A stretch of DNA of 29,194 nt from CAYMDD01 sp964409675 (GTDB taxonomy: Bacteria > Pseudomonadota > Alphaproteobacteria > Rickettsiales > SXRF01), in NCBI GenBank assembly GCA_964409675.1, contig CAYPEF010000015.1, positions 1 through 29,194 on the forward strand, read 5' to 3'. Within the stretch, counting starts at the first letter, position 1; each line of letters starts with the position of its first letter. A model generated the notes under the pieces. That model was not told where the DNA came from, searched no databases, and saw only the letters and a program-made list of their open reading frames with translations. This document shows, in pieces, positions 15,006-22,256 of the stretch. Position numbers and translations under genes: made by a program.

Positions 15006-15347
15006 GTGGCAAAACTCAGCCGTTCTGAGCAGATTCTCGCCGAGAAAACCGTGTGTATTCTCCTGATCCGCGGCACCAGTTCGGACGGCAAGGGCATCTA
15101 TGCTTACGTGGCGGTGCGGGCCGACAAGCTGGAAGAATTTATGGAAGCGCAGCGTAAAGGGCTGTTTTACCCGGAAGATTATGGGATTATCGTGGAATCC
15201 GGGGAAGGCGAGCCTTCCGAAGAAGTGCGCAGGAAGATGACGCAGGAATACGGGTTCAATCATGAGGCGATGATTGATATTCCCAATCCCCAGAAAGCCG
15301 TGCAGATAGCCGCCGGCCTTGGCGATAACGCTAAAAAAGACGAATAA
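15006..15347 (+). CDS. Conserved-looking 113-residue protein of unknown function
   Basis: Soluble, acidic 113-residue protein, start GTG (no ATG fits; AAAGG about 8 nt upstream). It contains LAEKTVCILLIRGTSSDGKGIYAYVAVRADKLEEFMEAQ, KGLFYPEDYGIIVESGEGEPSEEVRRKM and YGFNHEAMIDIPNPQKAVQIA. The even spread of charged and hydrophobic residues suggests a compact alpha/beta fold. I recall similar small proteins from uncultured alphaproteobacteria but know no function. It sits on its own between a terminator and a weak promoter region, inside the virion cluster but outside the usual RcGTA gene order. Confidence 0.75.
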   Translation: MAKLSRSEQILAEKTVCILLIRGTSSDGKGIYAYVAVRADKLEEFMEAQRKGLFYPEDYGIIVESGEGEPSEEVRRKMTQEYGFNHEAMIDIPNPQKAVQIAAGLGDNAKKDE

Positions 15348-15443
15348 ACGTCTAAATCTTTATATTTAACAAAAACGTCATATTTCCTGCCGCCGGGATT
15401 TGCTATTCTACAGGAGTAGTATCAGGTGAGTTAAATTTGTCGC

Positions 15444-16145
15444 ATGGCAAACGGGAACGGACATAGCAACGGCAACGGCAAGGGAGTGCTGGGAAAAACC
15501 GCGCTTCAGGGCGGTAATATGCTTGCGGCTGAAGTGGCGGGCGCTACCGTTGAGCTTGGCGTTATCAACTCGATTGATTCACTTGAAAAAGCAGCGCCGG
15601 GTGTTGTTTCCGGGTTTAAGACTTTTCTAAAGAACGCCATTGTAAAACCCTTTCAGGCGCCGATTGAATGGTGTCTCAACCATACCAAGAGCATTGAAGG
15701 CAGGGAGGGGTATGAGAAGCGCACGCACCAGACGCCGGAAGAGCGTTTAGAGGCGCTGACCGATAGCACCTACCGATATGGGGCCGCAGTAGCCACGGGA
15801 TACGGCGCCATGTGGTATACGCAAAAAGGCCTGAACGCTCTCTCAGGTGTGCCTATGAGCGCCGGGCATACCACGAAAGTCTATATCCAGGATGCGGTGG
15901 TTCATGTGGGAGCGGTAGGGTTGCTGGGAGCGCCATTTATGGAGGGCTTTACCACCAAGCTGAAAGAAGGCATGAAATGCGTCTTCAGGACGCTGGGGTT
16001 TAATGAGGAGCAGGCAGAACGCAATGCAATCCTCGGCACTACCGTGCAGTTGCCCAACGGCTTAGCCTGGGCGCTGGATGTGCTTACCTTGCATAACATG
16101 AACAAGACGGAAGCGGCAAAAGCGCTTTCGCACGCGCGCTTTTAG
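15444..16145 (+). CDS. Unrecognised 233-residue protein with hydrophobic core
   Basis: The first 14 residues are almost only Asn/Gly/His/Ser (MANGNGHSNGNGKG), a flexible low-complexity tail. Residues 20-70 are helical with small hydrophobic residues. Residues 108-170 are rich in Gly/Ala/aromatic residues (YGAAVATGYGAMWYTQKGLNAL, IQDAVVHVGAVGLLGAPFMEGF) and could form one or two membrane-inserting helices. No signal peptide or catalytic motif is seen. No family is recognised. It lies between the head module and the neck module, where RcGTA has no gene. An extended -10-like TGCTATTCT at 15402 may start it; the ribosome site is weak. Candidates are an accessory (moron) gene or an internal virion protein. 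Confidence 0.7.
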   Translation: MANGNGHSNGNGKGVLGKTALQGGNMLAAEVAGATVELGVINSIDSLEKAAPGVVSGFKTFLKNAIVKPFQAPIEWCLNHTKSIEGREGYEKRTHQTPEERLEALTDSTYRYGAAVATGYGAMWYTQKGLNALSGVPMSAGHTTKVYIQDAVVHVGAVGLLGAPFMEGFTTKLKEGMKCVFRTLGFNEEQAERNAILGTTVQLPNGLAWALDVLTLHNMNKTEAAKALSHARF

Positions 16146-16177
16146 TTTCGATTAAATTATCATTCTTTGCTGTTCGT

Positions 16178-16318
16178 ATGATCATTCGCATGCTGCAAAC
16201 GCGTTGCGGCAGCGAGGATGGTTTTTCGCTCCGTTATTATTACGCGGGCGAATGCTATAGCGTCGGCGACATGCTGGCGAATTATTTTCTGCACCGGGGC
16301 TGGGCTGTTCGCTGCTGA
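16178..16318 (+). CDS. Very small protein (46 aa) before the neck genes
   Basis: 46-codon frame read directly from the sequence. The product begins MIIRMLQTRCGSEDGFSLRY, continues YYAGECYSVGDMLANYFLHR and ends GWAVRC. The arrangement (a short strand with Cys-Gly, a turn, then AGE.Y.VGD.LA..FL..GWA) is that of tiny proteins often found before the connector gene in alphaproteobacterial phages and GTA-like clusters. It is placed correctly here, 30 bases before the gp6-like gene and on the same strand. Function unknown. Only one recognisable pattern supports it, but it fits the location well. Confidence 0.7.
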   Translation: MIIRMLQTRCGSEDGFSLRYYYAGECYSVGDMLANYFLHRGWAVRC

Positions 16319-16348
16319 GCCAGTTACCTCATTTATAAGGAGATATCT

Positions 16349-16900
16349 ATGATCATGCCTAGTCGGCGTGCGCTGGTGCGCACTCTCATGCCTGTTTCGG
16401 AACCGCTGACGCTTGCCGAGGCGAAGCTGTATTTACGCGTTGACGGGAATGAGGAAGACAGTCTGATTGCCGACCTCATCAGCGCGGCGCGTGATGCGGC
16501 GGAGAAGTATTTGCGCAACTCTTTGGTTGAGCAGCAATGGAAGCTCAGCTTCGACGATTATGCGCCGCAGACTGTAACGCTTGCTTATGGGCCGGTGGTG
16601 TCGGTGGAGTCGGTGACCCTTATTGATCGCGATGGAAATGCGCAGATATATTCATCCAGTTTGTATTCGCTCAATGCGGGTAAGGATGCGCTGCGGTTTA
16701 ATACGGTGCTTTATGGCCATCGCATTGAGATTCTATATAACACCGGCTACGGCAATCCGGCCGATATTCCTGCACCTATACGCTATGGCATGCTCGCGCA
16801 TATTGCTGCAATGTATGAACAGCGCGGTGAAGCAACTCTAGTGGCTATTCCCAAGCATTCGGTTGCGCTTTACGCACCGTTTCGTGAGGTGTGCTTATGA
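16349..16900 (+). CDS. Head-tail connector protein (gp6-like)
   Basis: 183 residues. Start ATG preceded by AAGGAG, an excellent ribosome site. The N-terminal block LTLAEAKLYLRVDGNEEDSLIADLISAARDAAEKYLRNSL (about 19-59) is the typical signature of the phiE125 gp8 / HK97 gp6-like connector family, which forms a ring under the portal. It continues with WKLSFDDYAPQTVTLAYGPVVSVESVTLIDRDG, IEILYNTGYGNPADIPAPIRYGMLAHIAAMYEQRG. Length is normal. Equivalent to RcGTA gp6. Its stop overlaps the next start as ATGA. Confidence 0.92.
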   Translation: MIMPSRRALVRTLMPVSEPLTLAEAKLYLRVDGNEEDSLIADLISAARDAAEKYLRNSLVEQQWKLSFDDYAPQTVTLAYGPVVSVESVTLIDRDGNAQIYSSSLYSLNAGKDALRFNTVLYGHRIEILYNTGYGNPADIPAPIRYGMLAHIAAMYEQRGEATLVAIPKHSVALYAPFREVCL

Positions 16901-17232
16901 AGGGGGTGATAAATCCGGCGTCACGCATGCGTTATAGACTCACATTGCAGCAGCGGGAGACAGAAGCCGATGGCGCGGGGGGGTATAGCACGGCATGGTC
17001 TGACGTGGCGGATTTATGGGCGGAGGTAAAGGCCGTTTCTACGCATGAAATTTACCAATTCGGCCAGTTACGCTCCAGATCGCTTTATAAAATCATTATC
17101 AGGTGCCGGGAAAATATTCGGTCTGACATGCGGTTTATCGATGGAAGCCGTGTATTTTACATACGGGGAATCTTTTGCATGGAGACTGAGGGGCTGATGG
17201 AATTGCTGACGGAAGAAGGGGAGGGCGAATGA
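16897..17232 (+). CDS. Head-tail adaptor (gp7-like)
   Basis: 111 residues, start at the ATG overlapping the previous stop (ATGA); a GTG six bases earlier is possible but worse. NPASRMRYRLTLQQRETEADGAGGYSTAWSDVADLWAEVKA is the typical beginning of the phage head-tail adaptor (joining) family. It continues with FGQLRSRSLYKIIIRCRENIRSDMRFIDGSRVFYIRGIF, where the residue pattern of beta strands forming the stopper ring is seen. Equivalent to RcGTA gp7. Its stop overlaps the next start as ATGA. Confidence 0.9.
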   Translation: MKGVINPASRMRYRLTLQQRETEADGAGGYSTAWSDVADLWAEVKAVSTHEIYQFGQLRSRSLYKIIIRCRENIRSDMRFIDGSRVFYIRGIFCMETEGLMELLTEEGEGE

Positions 17233-17633
17233 GTATACTGGCGCATTGGGCGTTGCAAAAAGCGATCTATCAAACTCTTGCCACCGATAGTGTGCTTACC
17301 GCACTGGTATCCGGAATCTATGACAATCCGCCAGACAATAGCGTATTTCCCTATGTCGTACTTGGCGAGTGCAGAAGTACCGATTGGTCAGGCATATCCT
17401 CTAATGGAAACGAAGTTACGGGTGTCATTCATATTTATAGCCAGGAAAAGGGCAAGAAGGAGGCAAGCGCGATTATGGAAAGGGTAGCGGTATTGCTACA
17501 TGACGCGGATATCAATGTGAGCGGCATGCAGCTTGTGTTGATGCGCATTATCTCCGCGTCGGTTGCGCTGGAGAAGGATGGGATTACCTATCAGGGTATT
17601 ATACGCTGCCGAGCGCTGTTGCAGGCAGTTTGA
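17229..17633 (+). CDS. DUF3168 tail terminator (gp8-like)
   Basis: 134 residues. LAHWALQKAIYQTLATDSVLTALVSGIYDNPPDNSVFPYVVLGE at about 4-47 is the DUF3168 signature, a family that includes tail-completion/terminator proteins capping the tail tube at the neck. VTGVIHIYSQEKGKKEASAIMERVAVLLHD follows as usual. Equivalent to RcGTA gp8. It overlaps the gp7-like gene by four bases and ends 13 bases before the tail tube gene. Confidence 0.92.
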   Translation: MSILAHWALQKAIYQTLATDSVLTALVSGIYDNPPDNSVFPYVVLGECRSTDWSGISSNGNEVTGVIHIYSQEKGKKEASAIMERVAVLLHDADINVSGMQLVLMRIISASVALEKDGITYQGIIRCRALLQAV

Positions 17634-17646
17634 AGAGGAGTGATGA

Positions 17647-18057
17647 ATGACTGCATATAATGGTTCCCTGGTGCTTCTTAAAATAGGTGATGGGGCTATG
17701 CCGGAGAGTTTTTCCACTATTGGCGGATTGCAGATGACAGAATTTGTCATTGCCAATCATTCCATTGCGGCGGATGCGCTAGGCGGTGATGCATGGCGAT
17801 CGTTTGCCGTGTCAGGAGGGCGTTACCTTACTATTAGCGGCGAAGGAATATTTACCGATAATGCTGCCGAGCAGGCATTACGCGCCCATGCGTTAGAAGG
17901 CGGCATTTGCAATTATGAGCTTTGCTTCGGCAATGGCGATAAGCTGGCAGGGGCTTTCATTGCAGCACGCTATGGACGCTCAGGTGAGTATGGGAATGAA
18001 GAAAGATATAGCCTTACGCTGGAAAGTGCCGGCATGGTTAGTTATGAGGCTGGATAA
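17647..18057 (+). CDS. TP901-1-type major tail protein (gp9-like)
   Basis: 136-residue tail tube subunit of the TP901-1 family. GSLVLLKIGDG, TIGGLQMTEFVIANHSIAADALGG, DAWRSFAVSGGRYLTISGEGIFTD and LCFGNGDKLAGAFIAARYGRSGEYGNEERYSLTLESAG are all in the expected order for this family. AGAGGAG before the ATG is a strong ribosome site. Equivalent to RcGTA gp9. The gp10 gene expected next is missing; instead a gene on the opposite strand ends only 3 bases away. Confidence 0.92.
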   Translation: MTAYNGSLVLLKIGDGAMPESFSTIGGLQMTEFVIANHSIAADALGGDAWRSFAVSGGRYLTISGEGIFTDNAAEQALRAHALEGGICNYELCFGNGDKLAGAFIAARYGRSGEYGNEERYSLTLESAGMVSYEAG

Positions 18058-18060
18058 TCC

Positions 18061-18777
18061 TTATTCTGCGTGCGCTGTAAGATTATCAATATATTTTCTG
18101 AAGTTTTCCGCCAGTGATTTGGTGCCGGCCTGGTCGCAGCGCGAAGCGGCGTAAATTTCCGTATATGACCCGTTGGCTGCGGTCAGGATATCGTATTGCA
18201 GCCGGCCGGGGGCATTTACGGAAGCGATTTCCTGCATCATCGCGGAATTAATGATGTGAAAATCTTCGGGCTTTGTTTGCTTGCATTTTTTCAAAAATTT
18301 ATAGGAGACAAGCAGGCCTTCGTAGCGACGTTTTAAAGAATCGAAGGCCTTTTGCTGCACATTTTCTCCGCTCGGCACGCCGAATACCGCTTCAATCCCT
18401 TGCGCAATCGGGGCATCTGCATGCGTGGCGGGCGGTTCTTCCGGGGCTACCGGGGTTGCATTTCGCGCGATCAGTTCAGATTGCGCATCTTTTAATAAGG
18501 CGGTAGTTTCGGCTAGTTGATGTTGTAAATCAATGATCGATGTATCCGTCTGGCGGGCATTTTGTTCATAGGTGTTTATCAGAATAATTGCGCTTCCCAG
18601 TATCAGAACAATCTGCGCAGTTCTAAGCCAAGCAAAGCGTGTCAGGCGGCGTATCCAGCCCGGATCAACTTGCTCTTGCAGCAGATTATGGCGCAGTTGC
18701 TCGTTCTCCATGCCGTGCCATAACAGCATGATGATCAGCGTACCTGAAAGAATGAGAAGGGTAGAGGATAAAGGCAT
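18061..18777 (-). CDS. Membrane protein with coiled coil, unknown function
   Basis: 238 residues from the ATG at 18777; a TTG 27 bases upstream would overlap the next gene, so I prefer the ATG. Two membrane segments (about 5-20 and 51-68) flank a short basic loop. They are followed by a coiled coil at 78-104 (IIDLQHQLAETTALLKDAQSEL) and then an Ala/Pro-rich linker (APEEPPATHADAPIAQG). The C-terminal domain (about 130-238) is soluble, with FDSLKRRYEGLLVSYKFLKKC and two further Cys. Function unknown. It follows the lectin-like gene on the same strand, 8 bases later. Both break the tail module on the opposite strand. Confidence 0.7.
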   Translation of the reverse strand: MPLSSTLLILSGTLIIMLLWHGMENEQLRHNLLQEQVDPGWIRRLTRFAWLRTAQIVLILGSAIILINTYEQNARQTDTSIIDLQHQLAETTALLKDAQSELIARNATPVAPEEPPATHADAPIAQGIEAVFGVPSGENVQQKAFDSLKRRYEGLLVSYKFLKKCKQTKPEDFHIINSAMMQEIASVNAPGRLQYDILTAANGSYTEIYAASRCDQAGTKSLAENFRKYIDNLTAHAE

Positions 18778-18785
18778 GCGGAGCG

Positions 18786-19229
18786 TTATTTTTTCTCGGT
18801 GCAATCAATAATGACGCCGTTACCGCCTGGATTGCGCGCAGTCCATAAGCGGTCGTAAGAGAAGCAGCGGTATTCAATCTCAATGGCTTTGGCCTTGCAT
18901 TTTGAAGCTGAGTCTGCGCCGCTGAGTAAGGTTTTACCGTCAATGGAGCATTTGATTCTACCGTTGCATGCATTTGACGCTGGTATCAGAATATTATTTT
19001 CCCGGAAAACACGGGTTTCGGATGGCGTCGCCGGGTAAGGCTGCGCATCATTATTGTCGGTTAAGCAGTTAAGCCCATAATTCGCCCTGACAATGCTTAT
19101 ATATCGCTCAGCGATTGTATCTGAAGCGGCAGGGGTGGGGACATTGGCACGGTTGAGCATTATCTGCCAGGCGGCTAACATGCCGATAACCAACGCGATA
19201 ATGATGGCAAAATGAGCCTTGCTGTTCAT
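18786..19229 (-). CDS. Membrane-anchored Cys-rich protein, SUEL-lectin-like
   Basis: 147 residues. A single N-terminal membrane segment (about 6-24) is followed by a secreted domain with six Cys (55, 88, 94, 111, 122, 143). The order ISIVRANYGLNC, ACNGRIKC, SKCKAKAIEIEYRC resembles the D-galactoside/L-rhamnose-binding SUEL lectin pattern (I..A.YG..C, C.G...C, C.K...V.Y.C), which also occurs in secreted bacterial proteins. That assignment is from pattern only. In periplasm or outside, it could bind sugar. It is first in a two-gene - strand unit with the coiled-coil membrane protein. Confidence 0.65.
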   Translation of the reverse strand: MNSKAHFAIIIALVIGMLAAWQIMLNRANVPTPAASDTIAERYISIVRANYGLNCLTDNNDAQPYPATPSETRVFRENNILIPASNACNGRIKCSIDGKTLLSGADSASKCKAKAIEIEYRCFSYDRLWTARNPGGNGVIIDCTEKK

Positions 19230-19273
19230 AAATATAATTTATTCAATATCTTGAGCATTTGAAAAGATAAATA

Positions 19274-19431
19274 TTATGACGTTTGTCTGGCGCAGAAACA
19301 AGGCCGTTTTTTATAGATTTTATCCTATCCCAATACGTCATAAAAGACGCTACGGGTATTTTTTCAAATAGTTGTTTTTCATAGATTTTATCTTTTTTTA
19401 CCTGTAACGGAAATGTCACAAAAAACAACTA
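19274..19431. repeat. Nested inverted and direct repeats in a 289-bp gap
   Basis: The region between the divergent genes at 19229 and 19519 has no gene I can support. It holds an 11-bp perfect inverted repeat (TAGTTGTTTTT at 19369-19379, AAAAACAACTA at 19421-19431), a 9-bp one (TTATGACGT at 19274-19282, ACGTCATAA at 19335-19343) and two copies of ATAGATTTTATC at 19313-19324 and 19381-19392. These may bind regulators or mark a processed leader. Confidence 0.5.
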
Positions 19432-19518
19432 GGTAAGCTTTGCCGATTCCGTTAAGATAGTGATGTGGCGGTGTATTTGCCGATGTGCCGCCTATGGTGA
19501 AAGCTAACATGGTGCTTT

Positions 19519-22053
19519 GTGAGCAGTAGGGATTATAGAGGTTTTGACGAGGATTTCCGCCATGACGACCGTCGTGCGCGTGATGATTATTCGCGTCAGG
19601 AATCGTATGAATCCCCTACCTACGGCGGTAAGACATCGGATTTTGACTCCGCCAAGCTGATGGGCGACGAACGCAATTTCTTCGGCTTCAAGCTTAGCCC
19701 GGGTATGGCTGGTGCGGCTGATTCGCTGTTCAGCATTTCTCTGCCGACCCTCTACCGTTTCCTTGAGGATAAAAGCGAAAACATTGCCACCAGTTTTGCG
19801 AAGAAATATTTAACGCATCTTGATTCGTCGGCGGCGAAGCTGTTTGGCCATAAAGTCGGCAGCGCGGTCGGCTGGGCAACGATATTTGCAAAGCAGATTG
19901 ATGATGCGGTTTCTATTGGCGGCTCGACAATCAGCTCGCTGAATGAGCTCCGGCTGGCCGTGGAGCCGATTGCCAGGGCTAATGGTTATAAGGGCGGCTT
20001 GGGCGGCGTGCTCGCTGAGATGAATAGCCATAACGAGGTGGTTAATAACGCCCTGAAGAAAATTTATGCTGTCGCTGCGCATAAGGGAACGAACAGCGCG
20101 GTGAACATGATCAAGATCGCCCCGGCGATTATGGGCAAGATCTCCGAAAAGCAGATCAAGGATCTGGAGAAGAAAAAAGATCTCAAGTTTGAAGAGTTCG
20201 ATAATCTGTCCGATGAAGATAAGGCCAAATTTTTCGAAACGGAAATGAATACCGGCTGGAAGCTGGAAGAAACGAAAGCGAAGAATTTTGAAAAAGTCCT
20301 CGAGCTCAAGCGTAAAGCGTATGAGGAGGAATTCAAGCAGTTTAAGCAGAAGAATAAAACCGAGATTGCGCGCCAACTTGAGGCTGAGTTGGGGCAGATT
20401 AAGACATCTGCGCGTGGTGGCACTGAACGCCTCCATCCGCGTTTGGATGCGCTGGGATTGTGGGGTGGCGACCTTTCTAAATATAAAGGCACCACTAAGG
20501 ATGCAAAAGCATATAAGGAACTGCTCGAGAAGCGTATCAAGCAGGAATTCGCCATTAAGAAAGGCGCATTCGATCAGGAATGGCAAGCACTGATTCCTAG
20601 TAATTTCCGCCAGCACGATACGCATGCCAGCAAGTTTGAAAAAGCATTTGATGAGCAGTGGACAAGGCTGAAAGATAGAAACAACCCAGAGCGTAAGGGG
20701 CAGGACAAGGAAGTCGATCCGCGCATTACAGAAGGCGTGACATCCGCAGGTGCGGCGCTGGCGGGGGAAATCCTCACCAATAGCCTCGGTATCAACCAGA
20801 CCAAGAAGCTGCGCGAGGAAGTGGCGTTCGACATGATCCTGCACATGCGCCGTGCGATTGATGAGAATCCGGCGCGCGAGCTGATTCCGGGACGCGGGCA
20901 AAGCAGCGACGAATTCAGCTACGCGCAATATGTGCATAAGATTTTCGAAAAGCATCAGCATGATTGCAAGAAACCGGAAATCGGCGAGCGCTATTATACG
21001 CACCTACATGAGGCGGGATGGCAGGACAGCGCCATTCAGAAGCTGGAGGATAAGGACTTAACTCCATACGAAGTAGCGGTTAAGCACATCGCTAAGTACA
21101 TTCAGGACGGACGTATGGACGCGCTGGCGCTGGTAAACTTGGTGGGGCAGCGCAAGATTGTCAATTCCAGCGGAAAATCCTTCGGCAGCCAAGGCAAGAA
21201 AGGCTCCGAGGAGCAGGTGAAAGAAGGGCTGATCAAGGAAATTGACAGGCAGTGCGCCTTGCTGAAGCCGCATCATGCGATGGATGAAGATAAGGTCAGC
21301 GAGCAGACCGGGAATTACACGTTCTCTCCTGAGGAGCTGAAAGTGGTTCTGGGGCCTAAGGGGTTGAAGGGTGAGGAAAGGGCATTCCTGTTCTCGCTGG
21401 TGGATTCGATGATAACCGATGAGAAGGTGCTGCGCAAATTCACCGGCCTTTCCGAGAAGGAAACCGAGAAGCTGCGCCTGGAGGCGCAAGGCAGGTATAA
21501 GAAACTGATGAGCGCGGCGGTGCTGGAACTCGCAGATGCGGCTGAAAAAGACAGCACTCTTATTAAGAAACAGAAGCTGACGGACGAGCAGCTAGGCTCC
21601 ATCGACGCCATTGCCGGGGAAATCAAGGAAACCGGGAAAACCGCGGATGAATTGATTGATAACGGAAATAAAGCGCTGGTTGCGACCACCCTGGCTAATG
21701 TCATGATGGAGGATAAAACCTTCTTCCGCGACAAGATTGAGCCGGCCAGCAAGAAGCTGCCGGAGCGCAAATGCTCGCCTGACAATGAAAACGGCAGCCG
21801 GAAATATGCGGATAAATTCAATAACTCAAAAGGGCTGGAAAAGGATATACAGTCTGGGCGCATGGGTGATGAGCAGCCTTTTGGCGATGAATCGCATGGC
21901 GGGAAGGATGGCGCTTCCGATAACTGGACGCAGCAATTTATCGGCAATAATAAAGTGGGATTTGATGATCCGGGACTGATGTCTGACAAGCCTAGGAATT
22001 ACCGCGATATGGTGACTTCCAGCCGCGCGGAGCCTCAATTCCGTTATACCTGA
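19519..22053 (+). CDS. Large unrecognised helical protein (844 aa)
   Basis: 844 residues; the start is a GTG, since an in-frame stop lies 19 bases upstream and no ATG fits. Residues 1-35 are rich in Arg/Asp (SSRDYRGFDEDFRHDDRRARDDY). Residues about 55-180 are mildly hydrophobic helices with Ala/Ser/Gly. Residues about 200-330 are highly charged, Lys/Glu-rich and likely coiled (EKKKDLKFEEFDNLSDEDKA, KAYEEEFKQFKQKNK). The later part is helical with AAGEILTNSLG and SAAVLELADAAEKD. The C-terminal 100 residues are Gly/Asn/Asp-rich and disordered. No signal peptide, transmembrane segment or catalytic motif is seen. It sits where the RcGTA tape measure should be, so a tape measure, an internal virion protein or an exported effector are options. 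The charged, non-membrane nature argues somewhat against a normal tape measure. Confidence 0.85.
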   Translation: MSSRDYRGFDEDFRHDDRRARDDYSRQESYESPTYGGKTSDFDSAKLMGDERNFFGFKLSPGMAGAADSLFSISLPTLYRFLEDKSENIATSFAKKYLTHLDSSAAKLFGHKVGSAVGWATIFAKQIDDAVSIGGSTISSLNELRLAVEPIARANGYKGGLGGVLAEMNSHNEVVNNALKKIYAVAAHKGTNSAVNMIKIAPAIMGKISEKQIKDLEKKKDLKFEEFDNLSDEDKAKFFETEMNTGWKLEETKAKNFEKVLELKRKAYEEEFKQFKQKNKTEIARQLEAELGQIKTSARGGTERLHPRLDALGLWGGDLSKYKGTTKDAKAYKELLEKRIKQEFAIKKGAFDQEWQALIPSNFRQHDTHASKFEKAFDEQWTRLKDRNNPERKGQDKEVDPRITEGVTSAGAALAGEILTNSLGINQTKKLREEVAFDMILHMRRAIDENPARELIPGRGQSSDEFSYAQYVHKIFEKHQHDCKKPEIGERYYTHLHEAGWQDSAIQKLEDKDLTPYEVAVKHIAKYIQDGRMDALALVNLVGQRKIVNSSGKSFGSQGKKGSEEQVKEGLIKEIDRQCALLKPHHAMDEDKVSEQTGNYTFSPEELKVVLGPKGLKGEERAFLFSLVDSMITDEKVLRKFTGLSEKETEKLRLEAQGRYKKLMSAAVLELADAAEKDSTLIKKQKLTDEQLGSIDAIAGEIKETGKTADELIDNGNKALVATTLANVMMEDKTFFRDKIEPASKKLPERKCSPDNENGSRKYADKFNNSKGLEKDIQSGRMGDEQPFGDESHGGKDGASDNWTQQFIGNNKVGFDDPGLMSDKPRNYRDMVTSSRAEPQFRYT

Positions 22054-22058
22054 TTTTT

Positions 22059-22088
22059 AAAACGCGAAAGCTTGCGAAAGCGTTTTTT
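22059..22088 (+). terminator. Probable terminator after the 844-residue gene
   Basis: AAAACGC (22059-22065) pairs with GCGTTTT (22080-22086), followed by further T (22083-22088, six in a row). The 14-nt loop contains a repeat of GCGAAAG. It begins 5 bases after the stop codon. Confidence 0.55.
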
Positions 22089-22256
22089 CATAGAAGAAAT
22101 ATAATTGAGGCATTTCAATGCACTATTTCATTCCTCCTGCGCAATCCGATTCGCATTTCCCTGTCACAAAAGATTAACACAAAAAGCGTGTATATTCAGT
22201 GTTCTGCGGGCTATATTTATAAGGAGTAGCTACGACTAGGACGCAAACGGTATTCC

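Noticed and set aside
19243..19428. 61-codon minus-strand frame in the repeat-rich gap
   Set aside because: Lies across the inverted repeats, has no ribosome site or protein pattern.
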